A stretch of 64,000 nucleotides of DNA from an uncultured Schaedlerella sp. (GTDB lineage: Bacteria; Bacillota; Clostridia; Lachnospirales; Lachnospiraceae), in contig CAKSAJ010000004.1 of assembly GCA_934435195.1 (NCBI GenBank), forward strand, positions 85,019 to 149,018, in the 5' to 3' direction. Below, piece by piece: positions 24,476 to 35,600 of this stretch (the stretch's first letter is position 1; every line of letters begins with the position of its first letter). The position numbers and the translations under genes were made by a program. Below the pieces are notes generated by a model, which made no database searches, was not told the origin of the DNA, and worked only from the letters and a program-made list of their open reading frames with translations.

Positions 24476-25495
24476 TTATACTTCATCCGGCCATGGCAGT
24501 GATGCATGTTCGTTTTTAGACTCTCTGAGCATCAACTCATTTACTGCATCACGTGCTTTCTTACCTTCAAACAAAATCTGGTTGACCGCAGTTACGATTG
24601 GCATAGATACATCATATTTTTCTGCAAGCTTCGCTGCTGCTTTTGCAGAATAAACGCCTTCTACTACCATCTGAACTTCATCCATTGCCTCTTGCATGGA
24701 TTTTCCCTGCCCCATAAGATATCCGGCTTTACGGTTACGGCTGTGTACACTTGCACAGGTTACGATCAAATCTCCAATTCCTGTAAGCCCTGTAAATGTT
24801 TCCAGTTTTCCACCCATCTTCATACCAAGTCTTGCAATCTCTGCGATTCCGCGTGTGATAAGTGCGGCTTTCGTATTATCTCCATATCCGAGTCCGTCAG
24901 CCATACCGGCAGCTAGTGCGATTACATTCTTAAGTGAGCCGCCAAGCTCGATTCCAAGAATATCCGGGCTGATATAAACACGAAATACCGGACTGATAAA
25001 AGCCTTCTGAAGATATTCTGCTGTCTTCTTAGTCTTTGCTCCGATCACACATGTCGTTGGTAATTTTCTTCCAACCTCCTCTGCATGACTTGGTCCTGAA
25101 AGTACTGCCACATCTGCCTGTGGAATCTCTTCCTCTATCTGTTGGGACAACGTCTTCAATGTACTCTCTTCAATACCTTTTGCAACATCTACAATCTTCT
25201 GTCCCTCTGCAACATACGGGCACATCTTCTTTGCCGTTGCTCTTGTAAATGGAGATGGTACTGCCAGTACAAGAAAATCTTTTCCTTCAATTGCTTCCTG
25301 AAGATTTCCTGTGATCACCATCTTATCAGACAGCTTCACTCCCGGCAATTTTTTAGCGTGTTCACGCTGTTCATCCAACATCTTCACTTCTTCCGGATCA
25401 ATTGACCAGATTGTCACCTGATGCCCATTGTCATCCAAAAGTACCGATAATGCTGTTCCCCAGCTTCCTGCTCCGATTACTCCTACGTTTGCCAC
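24476..25495 (-). CDS. gpsA: Glycerol-3-phosphate dehydrogenase [NAD(P)+]
   Basis: A 339-residue enzyme reducing dihydroxyacetone phosphate to sn-glycerol 3-phosphate for phospholipid synthesis. The N-terminal dinucleotide site GVIGAGSWGTAL, the segment LSGPSHAEEV, the catalytic Lys in GGSLKNVIALAAG and TGIGDLIVTC are all present. I chose GTG at 25495 because AAAGGGG is 8 bases upstream; the GTG at 25504 touches that site. Next to plsY, whose product uses glycerol 3-phosphate. Confidence 0.95.
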   Translation of the reverse strand: MANVGVIGAGSWGTALSVLLDDNGHQVTIWSIDPEEVKMLDEQREHAKKLPGVKLSDKMVITGNLQEAIEGKDFLVLAVPSPFTRATAKKMCPYVAEGQKIVDVAKGIEESTLKTLSQQIEEEIPQADVAVLSGPSHAEEVGRKLPTTCVIGAKTKKTAEYLQKAFISPVFRVYISPDILGIELGGSLKNVIALAAGMADGLGYGDNTKAALITRGIAEIARLGMKMGGKLETFTGLTGIGDLIVTCASVHSRNRKAGYLMGQGKSMQEAMDEVQMVVEGVYSAKAAAKLAEKYDVSMPIVTAVNQILFEGKKARDAVNELMLRESKNEHASLPWPDEV

Positions 25496-25513
25496 ATCAA
25501 ACACCCCTTTCTC

Positions 25514-26143
25514 TTATTTTTTTGAACCGAATCTATTTTCTGTTCCGGCTATCAGACGTTTGATATTTTCTTTATGTCTAAACCATGCAAGCACCATAAT
25601 AATGCCTGCCAGCACATAAGTCTCAATGCGATAATTTAAGCTCATTCCAAGACCGCCCATCTCTCCGTAAAAAATGATTTCCATAAAAAATGTGGTTGCC
25701 GCCAACAGAGAACCGAGAGACACATAGCGTGTTAAAATTGATGCGATCAAAAAACATGTCAGTGGAATCGGTACCAAAACCGGATGAGTTGCAACTACCA
25801 GTCCTGCCAGTACAGCAATTCCTTTTCCACCTTTAAACTTCAAATAAAATGGAAAATTATGCCCCAGGGTTGCACCTACACCTGCGTACATTGCCAGCAT
25901 CGGTGCATACGCTGTGTCTCGGTAAATATATCGCGTAAGACATATCGCCAACACACATTTCAGCACATCTCCTGCAAATGTACACAAACCGGCTTTCCAT
26001 CCCATCACACGAACTGCATTTGTTGAGCCGGCATTTCCGCTTCCCTGCTGTCTAATATCAATATGATGCAGTTTTCCAACAATATAACCTGTCTGAAACA
26101 AGCCAAAAATATATCCAATTACTAAACAGATGATACGTTCCAT
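25514..26143 (-). CDS. plsY: Glycerol-3-phosphate acyltransferase PlsY
   Basis: A 209-residue polytopic membrane enzyme that acylates glycerol 3-phosphate with acyl-phosphate made by PlsX. Signature segments are GSGNAGSTNAVRVMGWKAG (first cytoplasmic loop), GHNFPFYLKFKGGKGIA and the C-terminal HKENIKRLIAGTENRF. It follows der by 3 bp and precedes gpsA, so substrate supply and use are co-expressed. PlsX is encoded at 37251-38288. Confidence 0.96.
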   Translation of the reverse strand: MERIICLVIGYIFGLFQTGYIVGKLHHIDIRQQGSGNAGSTNAVRVMGWKAGLCTFAGDVLKCVLAICLTRYIYRDTAYAPMLAMYAGVGATLGHNFPFYLKFKGGKGIAVLAGLVVATHPVLVPIPLTCFLIASILTRYVSLGSLLAATTFFMEIIFYGEMGGLGMSLNYRIETYVLAGIIMVLAWFRHKENIKRLIAGTENRFGSKK

Positions 26144-26146
26144 CTT

Positions 26147-27475
26147 CTACTGATCCTTTTCCTTTCTCTCTCTGATAAAGAACTTTAATGAAGTTCCTCT
26201 GAATCCGAAAGCTTCTCGAATCTTGTTTTCCAAATATCTTGTATATGAAAAATGCATCAGCTGCTTATCATTTACAAAAATTACAAATGATGGTGGTTTA
26301 ACCGCTACCTGAGTAATATAGTAAAGTTTCAGACGTTTTCCCTTATCTGAAGGTGGCTGCTGCATGGCAACTGCCTCTGTCATAATCTCATTCAAGACTC
26401 CTGTTGCAACGCGGAGTGTCTGATTCTCAATAACCATATCGATCATATCATATAATTTATTCAAACGCTGCCCTGTCATGGCAGATACATACATAATTTC
26501 TGCATATGGCATGTATGACAATACCTGACGGATCTTATTCTCATATTCACGCATTGTCTTGTCATTTTTCTCAATGGCATCCCATTTATTCACCACAATG
26601 ATGACACCCTTGCCTCGTTCATGTGCAATTCCGGCAATCTTTGCATCCTGCTCTGTTACGCCTTCTGTTGCATCGATCACCATCAAGACCACATCTGCAC
26701 GCTCCACCGCTGTTACTGTACGGATAATACTATAACGCTCCAGCTCTTCCTTTATTTTATTCTTACGGCGAAGTCCCGCTGTATCAATAAATACATATTC
26801 CTTGTCATTATGCTTGATTGCTGTGTCAATGGCATCTCTTGTTGTACCTGCGATATTAGACACGATCACACGGTTCTCGCCCAACAATTTATTAATGATT
26901 GAAGATTTTCCTACATTTGGCTTACCTACGATGGCAATACGAGGACGTTCATCTTCCTCTTCTTCTCCTGTGCCTTCCGGAAAATGTGAAATTACAACAT
27001 CGAGCATATCTCCCAATCCAAGTCTGGATGCAGCTGAAATTGGAATTGGATCTCCGATTCCAAGATTATAGAACTCATACACATCTGCCATGTACTTATC
27101 AAAATTATCTACTTTATTGACAACAAGTACGATTGGTTTTCCGGAACGACGGAGCATATCTGCAACCTTTGAATCCGAATCCTGAAGTCCCTGTTTTACA
27201 TCTGTAATAAATACGATCACATCTGCTGTGTCAATGGCGATCTGTGCCTGTTCTCTCATCTGTGATAAAATGACGTCTCTGCTGTCCGGCTCGATACCGC
27301 CTGTATCGATCATTGTAAATTCTTTATCCAACCAGGAAACATCCGCATAAATACGGTCTCTTGTCACTCCCGGTGTATCTTTGACGATGGAGATCATCTC
27401 CCCCGCCAGTACGTTAAATAATGTAGACTTTCCTACGTTAGGTCTTCCTACGATTGCTACCACTGGTTTACTCAT
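26147..27475 (-). CDS. der: Ribosome biogenesis GTPase Der (EngA)
   Basis: A 442-residue double-GTPase for 50S assembly. G-domain 1 has GRPNVGKST, DTGG and NKVD; G-domain 2 has GKPNVGKSS, DTAG and NKWD; the C-terminal KH-like domain ends FRGTSLKFFIRERK. ATG at 27475 has AAAGGTAG upstream; the in-frame ATG at 27496 has no site. It heads der-plsY-gpsA, a conserved cluster in Clostridia with spoIVA behind it. Confidence 0.96.
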   Translation of the reverse strand: MSKPVVAIVGRPNVGKSTLFNVLAGEMISIVKDTPGVTRDRIYADVSWLDKEFTMIDTGGIEPDSRDVILSQMREQAQIAIDTADVIVFITDVKQGLQDSDSKVADMLRRSGKPIVLVVNKVDNFDKYMADVYEFYNLGIGDPIPISAASRLGLGDMLDVVISHFPEGTGEEEEDERPRIAIVGKPNVGKSSIINKLLGENRVIVSNIAGTTRDAIDTAIKHNDKEYVFIDTAGLRRKNKIKEELERYSIIRTVTAVERADVVLMVIDATEGVTEQDAKIAGIAHERGKGVIIVVNKWDAIEKNDKTMREYENKIRQVLSYMPYAEIMYVSAMTGQRLNKLYDMIDMVIENQTLRVATGVLNEIMTEAVAMQQPPSDKGKRLKLYYITQVAVKPPSFVIFVNDKQLMHFSYTRYLENKIREAFGFRGTSLKFFIRERKEKDQ

Positions 27476-27527
27476 CTTTGTATCTACCTTTCTCATATTC
27501 TCTATTTATCAGTTACTTTTTATATAT

Positions 27528-28838
27528 TTACTTTTCCAATATTGCATCAAGCAAATCTTGTCCGCTTGATTTTACAATATTCAACTTTACTTGTAAAGTT
27601 TTCTCCACATCATCTGTCGTATAATCATCCAGAAATACATCCTCATCTATACGCAGCATATTACATGGGATCAATAATCGTTCTCCCTGCATCTGTTCTT
27701 TCATCTGGTTCATCAAATCCTGTCCTGTGATCAGTCCGGACACGGTGATCAATTCACCAAAGAAATCATTTCTGATCGGAACAATATTCACATGAACATT
27801 CGGGAATTTGTCCTTCATTGCCTGTACAAGACGCAGCAGATACGGATAAGCAAGACGCCCCGTTGCCATGGACATCACACGTTCTTTGTCATCCCCTTCT
27901 TCTTTCTCCAGTGCTTCCATGAACTCATCGTGGAGCAGGCGAAGCATTCCAACACCATTCTCAAGTTGAAGATATCCGTCATATTGTTCTTCATCCGGAA
28001 GCTCTCGCTCTGCAAGGATATACCATTCATCGCTGGCATGGATAAAATGGATTCCATATTCCGGATAAACCTTCTCTCTCCATTTATAAATAATATCCAA
28101 CACCTGATTCGCATCTTCCTTTGTAAATGGTTCGAGTGGCTCAAGTCCATCACGGTATTTGCTAAGTCCTACCGGAACAACAGAAACACTTCTTAAAAAT
28201 GGCAAGTATTTTGTCAGGTCGCGAATACTTCTCTCCAACTCTTCTCCATCATTAAAGCCCTTACACAGCACAATCTGACCATTCATCTCAATGCCTGCCT
28301 GATATAAAATATCAACTTTTTTTAAAGCATCTCCGGCAAAACGATTGTGCAGCATCCTGCATCTAAGTTCCGGATTGGTCGTCTGGAATGAAATATTGAT
28401 CGGCTCCAGATGGTACTTCACAATTCTTTGCATATCATGCTCACTCATATTTGTAAGCGTCACATAATTTCCCTGTAAAAATGAGAGTCTGGAATCATCA
28501 TCTTTAAAATAAAGTGTCTCTCTCATTCCCGGAGGCATCTGATCGATAAAGCAGAAAATACATTTATTATGGCAGGAACGATATTCATCCATCAGTCCCT
28601 GTTCAAAATCCATTCCTAAATCTTCCAATTCTTCTTTTTCAATCTCTAATTCCCACTGTTCTCCATTTTCCTTTTCTATAAGCAGAACAACAAGCTCATC
28701 TTCCATGTAATAGCGATAATCAAAAATGTCTTCGATTTCATTTCCATTCATCGTCAACAATCTATCCCCTGGTTCGATTCCCATCTCTTCAGCAATACTG
28801 CCAGGGTGCACTGTGCTGATGACATGTTTATGTTTCAT
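27528..28838 (-). CDS. DUF512 radical-SAM/PDZ family protein
   Basis: A 436-residue protein with an N-terminal PDZ-like domain (HPGSIAEEMGIEPGDRLLTMNGNEI, residues 10-35), a cysteine triad CHNKCIFC (C89, C93, C96) like a radical-SAM cluster site, then DUF512 (LCKGFNDGEELERSIRDL, SVVPVGLSKYR). The family is usually next to der in Clostridia, as here. Function is unknown; an iron-sulfur-dependent role is inferred from the cysteines. Confidence 0.85.
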   Translation of the reverse strand: MKHKHVISTVHPGSIAEEMGIEPGDRLLTMNGNEIEDIFDYRYYMEDELVVLLIEKENGEQWELEIEKEELEDLGMDFEQGLMDEYRSCHNKCIFCFIDQMPPGMRETLYFKDDDSRLSFLQGNYVTLTNMSEHDMQRIVKYHLEPINISFQTTNPELRCRMLHNRFAGDALKKVDILYQAGIEMNGQIVLCKGFNDGEELERSIRDLTKYLPFLRSVSVVPVGLSKYRDGLEPLEPFTKEDANQVLDIIYKWREKVYPEYGIHFIHASDEWYILAERELPDEEQYDGYLQLENGVGMLRLLHDEFMEALEKEEGDDKERVMSMATGRLAYPYLLRLVQAMKDKFPNVHVNIVPIRNDFFGELITVSGLITGQDLMNQMKEQMQGERLLIPCNMLRIDEDVFLDDYTTDDVEKTLQVKLNIVKSSGQDLLDAILEK

Positions 28839-28932
28839 ATAATTAAACCTCTTTCATATCGACATAATTTCCGCAATATACCATGCTATTTTAACATAAT
28901 CCGCAAATTTAGTAAAGATAAGGTTGAGTTAC

Positions 28933-28961
28933 TTGAATTTCTATATAAAAAATGATATAAC
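28933..28961 (+). promoter_or_regulatory. Promoter for prs
   Basis: TTGAAT (28933-28938), a 17-bp spacer and TATAAC (28956-28961), about 70 bases before the prs start codon. Confidence 0.65.
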
Positions 28962-29032
28962 GATATTGTATCTGTGTATGATGATGTATTCGTACACCGC
29001 ACAATCACGAAAATAATACTTAGGAGAAAATC

Positions 29033-30211
29033 ATGTCAAACAATATTGAAGCATTGGAAAAAACACTTCCTACTGCACCTATGAAGCTGGTTGCAATGGA
29101 AAGCTGTAAGGACCTTGGTCAGAAGGTCAATGACTATCTTGTATCTTTTCGAAAGGACACCATTAACGAGATCACAGACTCTCCACTCTATGCAAATTAC
29201 AAATCAAACAGTTATCTTGTAGATTGTAGCTGTCCACGTTTCGGAAGCGGAGAGGCAAAAGGTATTCTGAAAGAAACTATCCGCGGAACTGATCTGTTTA
29301 TTATGACGGATGTCTGCAACTACAGCCTGACTTATTCTGTAAATGGACATCTTAATCACATGTCTCCGGATGATCACTATCAGGATTTGAAACGTATCAT
29401 CTCTGCCGCAACCGGAAAGGCACATCGTATCAACGTTATCATGCCATTCCTTTACGAAAGCCGTCAGCACAAACGTACAAAGAGAGAATCTCTGGATTGT
29501 GCACTTGCATTAGAAGAATTAACTGCAATGGGTGTTGAAAACATCATCACTTTTGATGCACATGACCCACGAGTACAGAATGCGATTCCTTTGAGCGGAT
29601 TCGATAGTTTTGATCCTCCGTATCAGTTTATGAAAGCACTTTTCAAAGCAGTTCCTGATCTTATTGTCGACAAAGAACATCTGATGATCATCAGCCCGGA
29701 CGAAGGTGCTATGCATCGTGCCGTATACTTTTCAAATGTCCTTGGCGTAGATATGGGTATGTTTTATAAACGTCGTGACTACTCTACTATTGTAAATGGT
29801 AAGAATCCAATCGTTGCCCACGAATTTTTGGGAGATGATGTAACAGGAAAAGATGTCATCATCGTAGACGATATGATTTCTTCCGGAGAAAGTATGCTTG
29901 ATGTTGCAAAGAAATTAAAAGAACGTGGTGCCGGACGTGTATTTGTATGTACAACATTTGGTCTGTTCACAGAAGGATTTGATAAATTTGATGATTATTA
30001 TGAAAAAGGCTATATCAACAAAGTAATCACAACAAACTTAACTTATCTGCCATCTGTTGTAAATGAAAAGCCATATTTCGTAACTGCAGATATGAGTAAA
30101 TTCCTGGCATTGATCATTGATTCATTGAACCATGATGTTACAATCGGTAAAGTATTGAACCCAACAGACAGAATCCATGCTTTATTAGAAAAACACAATA
30201 TCAAACGATAA
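29033..30211 (+). CDS. prs: Ribose-phosphate pyrophosphokinase, long clostridial form
   Basis: A 392-residue PRPP synthase, longer than the usual 310-320 residues. It makes PRPP from ribose 5-phosphate and ATP for nucleotide, His and Trp synthesis. The flexible-loop segment FYKRRDY, the PRPP loop IIVDDMISSGESMLDVAKKL and TFDAHDPRVQ are present. The PRPP loop has ISSGES where short forms have IDTAGT, and the N-terminus carries extra sequence, so this belongs to a divergent long class. Monocistronic, with a terminator at once after the stop. Confidence 0.92.
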   Translation: MSNNIEALEKTLPTAPMKLVAMESCKDLGQKVNDYLVSFRKDTINEITDSPLYANYKSNSYLVDCSCPRFGSGEAKGILKETIRGTDLFIMTDVCNYSLTYSVNGHLNHMSPDDHYQDLKRIISAATGKAHRINVIMPFLYESRQHKRTKRESLDCALALEELTAMGVENIITFDAHDPRVQNAIPLSGFDSFDPPYQFMKALFKAVPDLIVDKEHLMIISPDEGAMHRAVYFSNVLGVDMGMFYKRRDYSTIVNGKNPIVAHEFLGDDVTGKDVIIVDDMISSGESMLDVAKKLKERGAGRVFVCTTFGLFTEGFDKFDDYYEKGYINKVITTNLTYLPSVVNEKPYFVTADMSKFLALIIDSLNHDVTIGKVLNPTDRIHALLEKHNIKR

Positions 30212-30215
30212 AAAC

Positions 30216-30252
30216 AAAAAAAGAAAAGGTTTTCGGGCCTTTTCTTTTTTTG
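30216..30252. terminator. Bidirectional terminator for prs and ilvA
   Basis: AGAAAAGG pairs with CCTTTTCT around TTTTCGGG, flanked by A- and T-runs on both sides. It lies between convergent prs and ilvA. Confidence 0.9.
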
Positions 30253-30264
30253 CTTTTATTGTCA

Positions 30265-31485
30265 CTAATACAATTTTGCACTGATTGTTTTTGGCTTCAA
30301 TCCATTTTCTTCAAGTGCTGCAAGTATCTGATGTTTATGCTCTGTTCCAAATGCTTCCATCGTAATTCTAAGCTCTACTGCCGCATTTCTATTTGTACTT
30401 ACAAACTGATTGTGCTCAAGTTTGATAATATTACCTTTCTGACCTGCGATAACAGATGCAACTCTCTGCAACTCACCCGGCTTATCCGGAAGTAATACAG
30501 ATACTGAGAAAATACGATCTCTCTGGATCAATCCATGCTGTACGATGGATGACATTGTAATCACATCCATGTTACCACCGCTTAAGATACATACAACCTT
30601 TTTGCCTTTGCAATCCAGCTGTTTCAATGCTGCAACACTCAAAAGACCGGAATTTTCTACGATCATCTTGTGATTTTCTACGATATCCAAAAATGCACCG
30701 ATCAACTCATCATCTTCTACCAGCAATACTTCATCTACATTCTCTCGTACATATGGCAGATTCTGATGTCCTACTGCTTTTACTGCTGTACCATCTGCAA
30801 TGGTATTCGCACTGTCAAGTTCTACCACTTCTCCGGCTTTTAATGCTGCTGTCATACTGGCAGCTCCGGCTGGTTCTACACCAATGACTTTAATCTTTGG
30901 ATTGAGCATCTTCGCAAGTGTTGATACACCCGTGATCAATCCGCCTCCACCGATCGGTGCAAGAATATAATCTACAGTAGGCAGTTCCTGAATGATCTCC
31001 ATTGCAATTGTTCCCTGTCCGGTTGCAACGTCCAGATCATCAAATGGATGTACAAATGTATATCCATGTTCTTCTGCGAGTTTATATGCATACGCACATG
31101 CATCATCATATACATCTCCGTGAAGAATTACTTCTGCACCATAGCTCTTTGTACGATTCACCTTGATAAGCGGTGTTACTGTAGGCATAACGATTGTTGC
31201 CTTACATCCATATGCCTTTGCTGCATATGCTACTCCCTGTGCATGGTTTCCGGCAGATGCTGTGATCAGCCCTTTCGCACGTTCTTCTTCTGACAATGTA
31301 CTGATCTTATAATAAGCCCCACGTAACTTGTACGCTCCTGTATGTTGCATATTTTCTGGTTTTAAATATACCTTTGCCCCCGTCTGCTGGCTTAAATAAT
31401 CACTCTTTATCAATTTTGTCGGGTTTGTAACTCGTGTAACTATTTCACTCGCTTCCTCGAACTTCTCTAATGTTAATTCATTCAT
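30265..31485 (-). CDS. ilvA: Threonine ammonia-lyase (threonine dehydratase)
   Basis: A 406-residue PLP enzyme deaminating threonine to 2-oxobutyrate. The PLP lysine is in HTGAYKLRGAYYK (about residue 43), the phosphate-binding loop GGGGLITG and the SGGN segment follow. A C-terminal ACT-like domain (about 320-406) is the single-ACT type found in Clostridia, so it may be either biosynthetic or catabolic. ATG at 31485 is preceded by AAAGGTGAG; an upstream in-frame ATG at 31536 is not. Confidence 0.9.
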   Translation of the reverse strand: MNELTLEKFEEASEIVTRVTNPTKLIKSDYLSQQTGAKVYLKPENMQHTGAYKLRGAYYKISTLSEEERAKGLITASAGNHAQGVAYAAKAYGCKATIVMPTVTPLIKVNRTKSYGAEVILHGDVYDDACAYAYKLAEEHGYTFVHPFDDLDVATGQGTIAMEIIQELPTVDYILAPIGGGGLITGVSTLAKMLNPKIKVIGVEPAGAASMTAALKAGEVVELDSANTIADGTAVKAVGHQNLPYVRENVDEVLLVEDDELIGAFLDIVENHKMIVENSGLLSVAALKQLDCKGKKVVCILSGGNMDVITMSSIVQHGLIQRDRIFSVSVLLPDKPGELQRVASVIAGQKGNIIKLEHNQFVSTNRNAAVELRITMEAFGTEHKHQILAALEENGLKPKTISAKLY

Positions 31486-31635
31486 CCTGCTCACCTTTTT
31501 TCTTTGTGTTTTGACTTCTATTTCAGCTTTTTCCAAAAAACTTTATCCGTTTCTTATGTTATATCATAAGAACTCTCGAGTTCGATGTCAATTATTTTTT
31601 ATATAATATGCAAAAAAATGTATGTTTATTCGTTG

Positions 31636-32592
31636 TTACTCTTCATCTTCTGCATATTCTTTTTTGTCATTTGTATAAAACAATGCATTTACAAATTCAT
31701 CTGCATTAAATTTCTGTAAATCATCAATCGACTCTCCAACGCCGATATATTTTACCGGAATACCAAGCTCTGACTGAATCGCAACTGCTATTCCGCCTTT
31801 TGCTGTTCCGTCCATCTTCGTTAATACAACGCCTGTAATATCTGTAACTTCATTAAACTCTTTTGCCTGAGCCAGTGCGTTTTGCCCTGTTGTAGCATCC
31901 AAAACAACGAGTGTCTCACGATACGCATCCGGGTATTCTCTATCTATCACGCGATTGATTTTTTTCAATTCTTCCATCAGATTCTTTTTATTATGAAGAC
32001 GACCTGCTGTATCGCAGAGCAAAATATCTGCTTTTCTTGCTTTTGCCGCTGCTACTGCATCATATACAACTGCTGCCGGATCAGACCCTTCCTGTCCGCC
32101 AATCATCTCTACCTGTGCACGATTTGCCCATTCTTTAAGCTGTTCTCCTGCTGCAGCACGGAATGTATCTGCCGCACCAAGGATTACTTTCTTCCCCTGT
32201 GCATGGAATTTTCCTGCCAGTTTTCCAATCGTCGTAGTTTTACCTACTCCATTGACTCCAATCACAAATACTACAGACTGGCGGTTTTCAAATTCATATG
32301 CTGTCTCTCCTACGTCCATCTGTTTTTTTATGCTATCGATCAATAATTCTCTACATTCGATTGGTTCTTTGATGTGCTGTTCTTTTACCTTCTCTTTGAG
32401 ATCTTCTATAATCTCCATTGTTGTGTGCACACCGAGGTCTCCCATGATCAATGTTTCTTCTAATTCCTCATAGAAATCATCATCAATATGAGAAAACCCA
32501 TGAAAAATGCTGTCCATTCCGGACACAATATTATCTCTTGTTTTTGTCAGCCCGGATACCAGTCTGCTAAAAAAACCTTTTTTCTCTCCCAT
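31636..32592 (-). CDS. ftsY: Signal recognition particle receptor FtsY
   Basis: A 318-residue SRP GTPase receptor that delivers ribosome-nascent chains to the membrane. The N-domain starts MGEKKGFFSRLVSGLTKTRDN; the G-domain has GVNGVGKTTTIGKLA, DTAGRLHNK, TKMDGTAKGG and GVGESIDDLQKF. The acidic A-domain of the E. coli protein is missing, as in other Firmicutes. It lies after smc in the rnc-smc-ftsY order; ffh does not follow. Confidence 0.96.
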   Translation of the reverse strand: MGEKKGFFSRLVSGLTKTRDNIVSGMDSIFHGFSHIDDDFYEELEETLIMGDLGVHTTMEIIEDLKEKVKEQHIKEPIECRELLIDSIKKQMDVGETAYEFENRQSVVFVIGVNGVGKTTTIGKLAGKFHAQGKKVILGAADTFRAAAGEQLKEWANRAQVEMIGGQEGSDPAAVVYDAVAAAKARKADILLCDTAGRLHNKKNLMEELKKINRVIDREYPDAYRETLVVLDATTGQNALAQAKEFNEVTDITGVVLTKMDGTAKGGIAVAIQSELGIPVKYIGVGESIDDLQKFNADEFVNALFYTNDKKEYAEDEE

Positions 32593-32629
32593 TTTTTCTC
32601 TCCTTTAATAATTGCTTATCCGCCTGCAA

Positions 32630-35600
32630 TTATGCTTTTCTTTCTTTTTCTAATTGCTCCTCTACCAAATCAACAGAAACCAATGTAGAAATACCTTTCT
32701 CCTGCATTGTAATACCATACAGGCGGTCTGCCGCCGCCATTGTTCCTCGTCGATGCGTAATTACAATAAACTGTGTATGTTTTGTCAGCTTATGTAAATA
32801 TTGTGCATATCGGTCTACGTTGCTGTCATCAAGTGCGGCCTCAATCTCATCCAGAAGACAAAACGGTGAAGGCTTCAAATTCTGGATCGCAAATAATAAT
32901 GAAATCGCAGTCAATGCTTTCTCTCCACCTGATAGCTGCATCATATTCTGTAATTTTTTGCCAGGAGGCTGCGCAATGATTCGGATTCCGGCTTCAAGTA
33001 CATCTTCATCTTCCATAAGTTCCAATGTACCTTTTCCACCTCCAAAAAGCTGTTTAAATACACTGTCAAATTCTGACCTGATACGTGCAAACTGCTCCTG
33101 GAACTGTTGCCTCATTGCTATATCAAGTTCTTCTATAATTTTTACAAGAGATGCTTCCGCCTCTACCAGATCATCATGCTGCGTTTTCAAAAATTCATAT
33201 CGCTCTGACACACTCTTATATTCTTCAATCGCATTGACATTTACATTTCCAAGATTTTTAATCTCATTCTTCAACCCTTGGATTGCCTGTTTCATATAAG
33301 CCAGATCTGTCATATTCTCGTCACGAAGCTCCAATGCATGATTATATGTCAGCTCATATTCCTCCCACATATAATTGATCTGTTTATCAGAAGCCTCTTC
33401 ATATGACTCTTTTCGACTATTCAGGCGGAAACACTCTTTATCAAGATCTGACATATGTTTTGACAATGCTTCTCTTTTTTCCAAAAAGCTTTTATTTTTA
33501 CTGCTCAGTTCTTCTCTCTGTTTTGTTTTTTCTTCAATTTCTTTCTGGATTTCCTCAAATAAATCTTTTGATTCTTCAATCGTTCTCTGCAAATCTGAAA
33601 TCTCTTTTTCTTTTGCCTGAATTTCTTCAACTGCATTTCCTTTATTCAGTTTCAATTCTTCCAGTTCCTCTTCAAACTGTTTTATCTCTTCCTGAATACG
33701 ATTGATATTTTCCTGTACAAATGCTTCTTTTTGCTCCAATCCCGCAAAATTAAGATGCACTTTTTCTGAAAGATGCTGCTGTTCACTTTCTTTTACCTTA
33801 TCGGCCTCTAAAGTCTGCTGCATCATATCTATTTTCTCATTCAGCTCTTTTTCCAGATTTTCAGATGTCTCTAATTCCAGCTGGATAGATTCTTCGTTAT
33901 CACGGATTTCTTCCAGTTCTTTTTCAATATCACCCAATTCTGACTGATAACGCTGTTGTCTTTGGAATAACTCTCTCTGATTTTCCTGCACCTGTTCCAT
34001 ATTCATCTTAAGTGTATTTTCAACTACAGATGCTTCCTGAACATTCTGCTTCAAAGAATCAATCTTTTCGTAACATGCTGCACGCTTCTGTTTTATTCCA
34101 GCCACCGATTCTTCCATTTCCTGAATCTTGTCTTTTATCACAACAACATGCTTTTCAAATTCTTCAATCTCACGGCGCCTGCTTAAGAGGTTACTTGAAT
34201 TTTTAAATGCACCACCCGTCATAGAACCACCCGGATTGATCAAATCTCCTTCCAATGTCACAAGGCGAAGCGACTGTCTGTATTTTCTCGCAATCGCAAT
34301 TCCATGGTCGATATGATCTACCACAATTGTTTTTCCGAGCAGCTGATCTGCAAGAACCTGATATTTTTTCTCAACATGGACAAGCGTATTTGCCAGTCCT
34401 ATCACACCCGGTTCTCTCAAAGCTTCTTCGTTTCGGATTCCATTTCCTCCATGCATACTTGTCAATGGGAGAAATGTTGCTCTTCCGAATTTATTTTTCT
34501 TCAAGAATTGAATCATCCGTTTTGCAGTTTCTTCATTATCTGTTACGATATTCTGTATACTTCCGCCAAGTGCAGTCTCAACAGCAATCTCATATTCCTT
34601 ATCCACTTTGACGATATCTGCTACCACACCCAGCAATCCCGGTTCATGATCCCGATTGTTCATCACTCGCTTGATACTGTTTCCATATCCATCATAACGC
34701 TCTGTCATATTCTTCAAAGATTCCAATCTGGAAACTTCTCTGTGATAATTTGACTGCTCTGTTCGTAATTCCTGCTCTACTTTTGATATTTCATTTTGAT
34801 AAGCTAAAATCTGCTCTTCCTGCTCTTGCATCGCATGATTATAGCCTGCTATCTCTGCTTGAACCTTCTTTCTTTGTTCTGCATAATCCGAAAGTACTGC
34901 ATTCTTCTGTGCTCCCTGACTTGCGATTTCAAGGATTACTTTATTCAAAGAAGCTCTTCTTGTTGTAATCTGGCTTTTTGTTGTTGTAAAATGCTGAATC
35001 TGTGCTTTTGTAGATGCTCGATTATTCAAAAGCTCCATGATTTCCTGTTTATGCTGCTCAATCTCATCTGTCGCGCGGGCAATCTTTGTCTGAATATCTG
35101 TCAATTTCTGCTGTGCATCGTTGTTTTGAACAGACTCTTGCTGTAATTCCTGACGGATCTTATGACGTTCACTCTCCAGAGCTTCCTTTTGTTCTTGTCT
35201 GGACTCAATTTCTTTGAAGATCGTATTCAAACGATTTTCATAGTGTTCATCGTTCATACGGACTGTATTGATTTGCTCCTTCAGGACATTGATCTGCCCT
35301 TCAAGCTGCTGCTTCAATAAATTCGTTTCATTTAATTGTGTTTTTGACGTTTCCAATGCCGCATCAATGATATCAACCTGCTCTTCAACGGACTCGTATT
35401 CAGCCTTCATTTTTTCGTAATTGCCTTCAGCCTGTTCCAGTTCTTCCTCTGCAATTTTTAACTGTCCTTCAATCTGACTCAATTGCTCTTTAATGCGTTC
35501 TGTCTCCAGAAGGAACATATTGATATCCAATGTTTTCAGAGCTTCTTTTTTCTTCAAATATTCTCTCGCAGTCTGAGACTGACGTTCCAATGGACCAATC

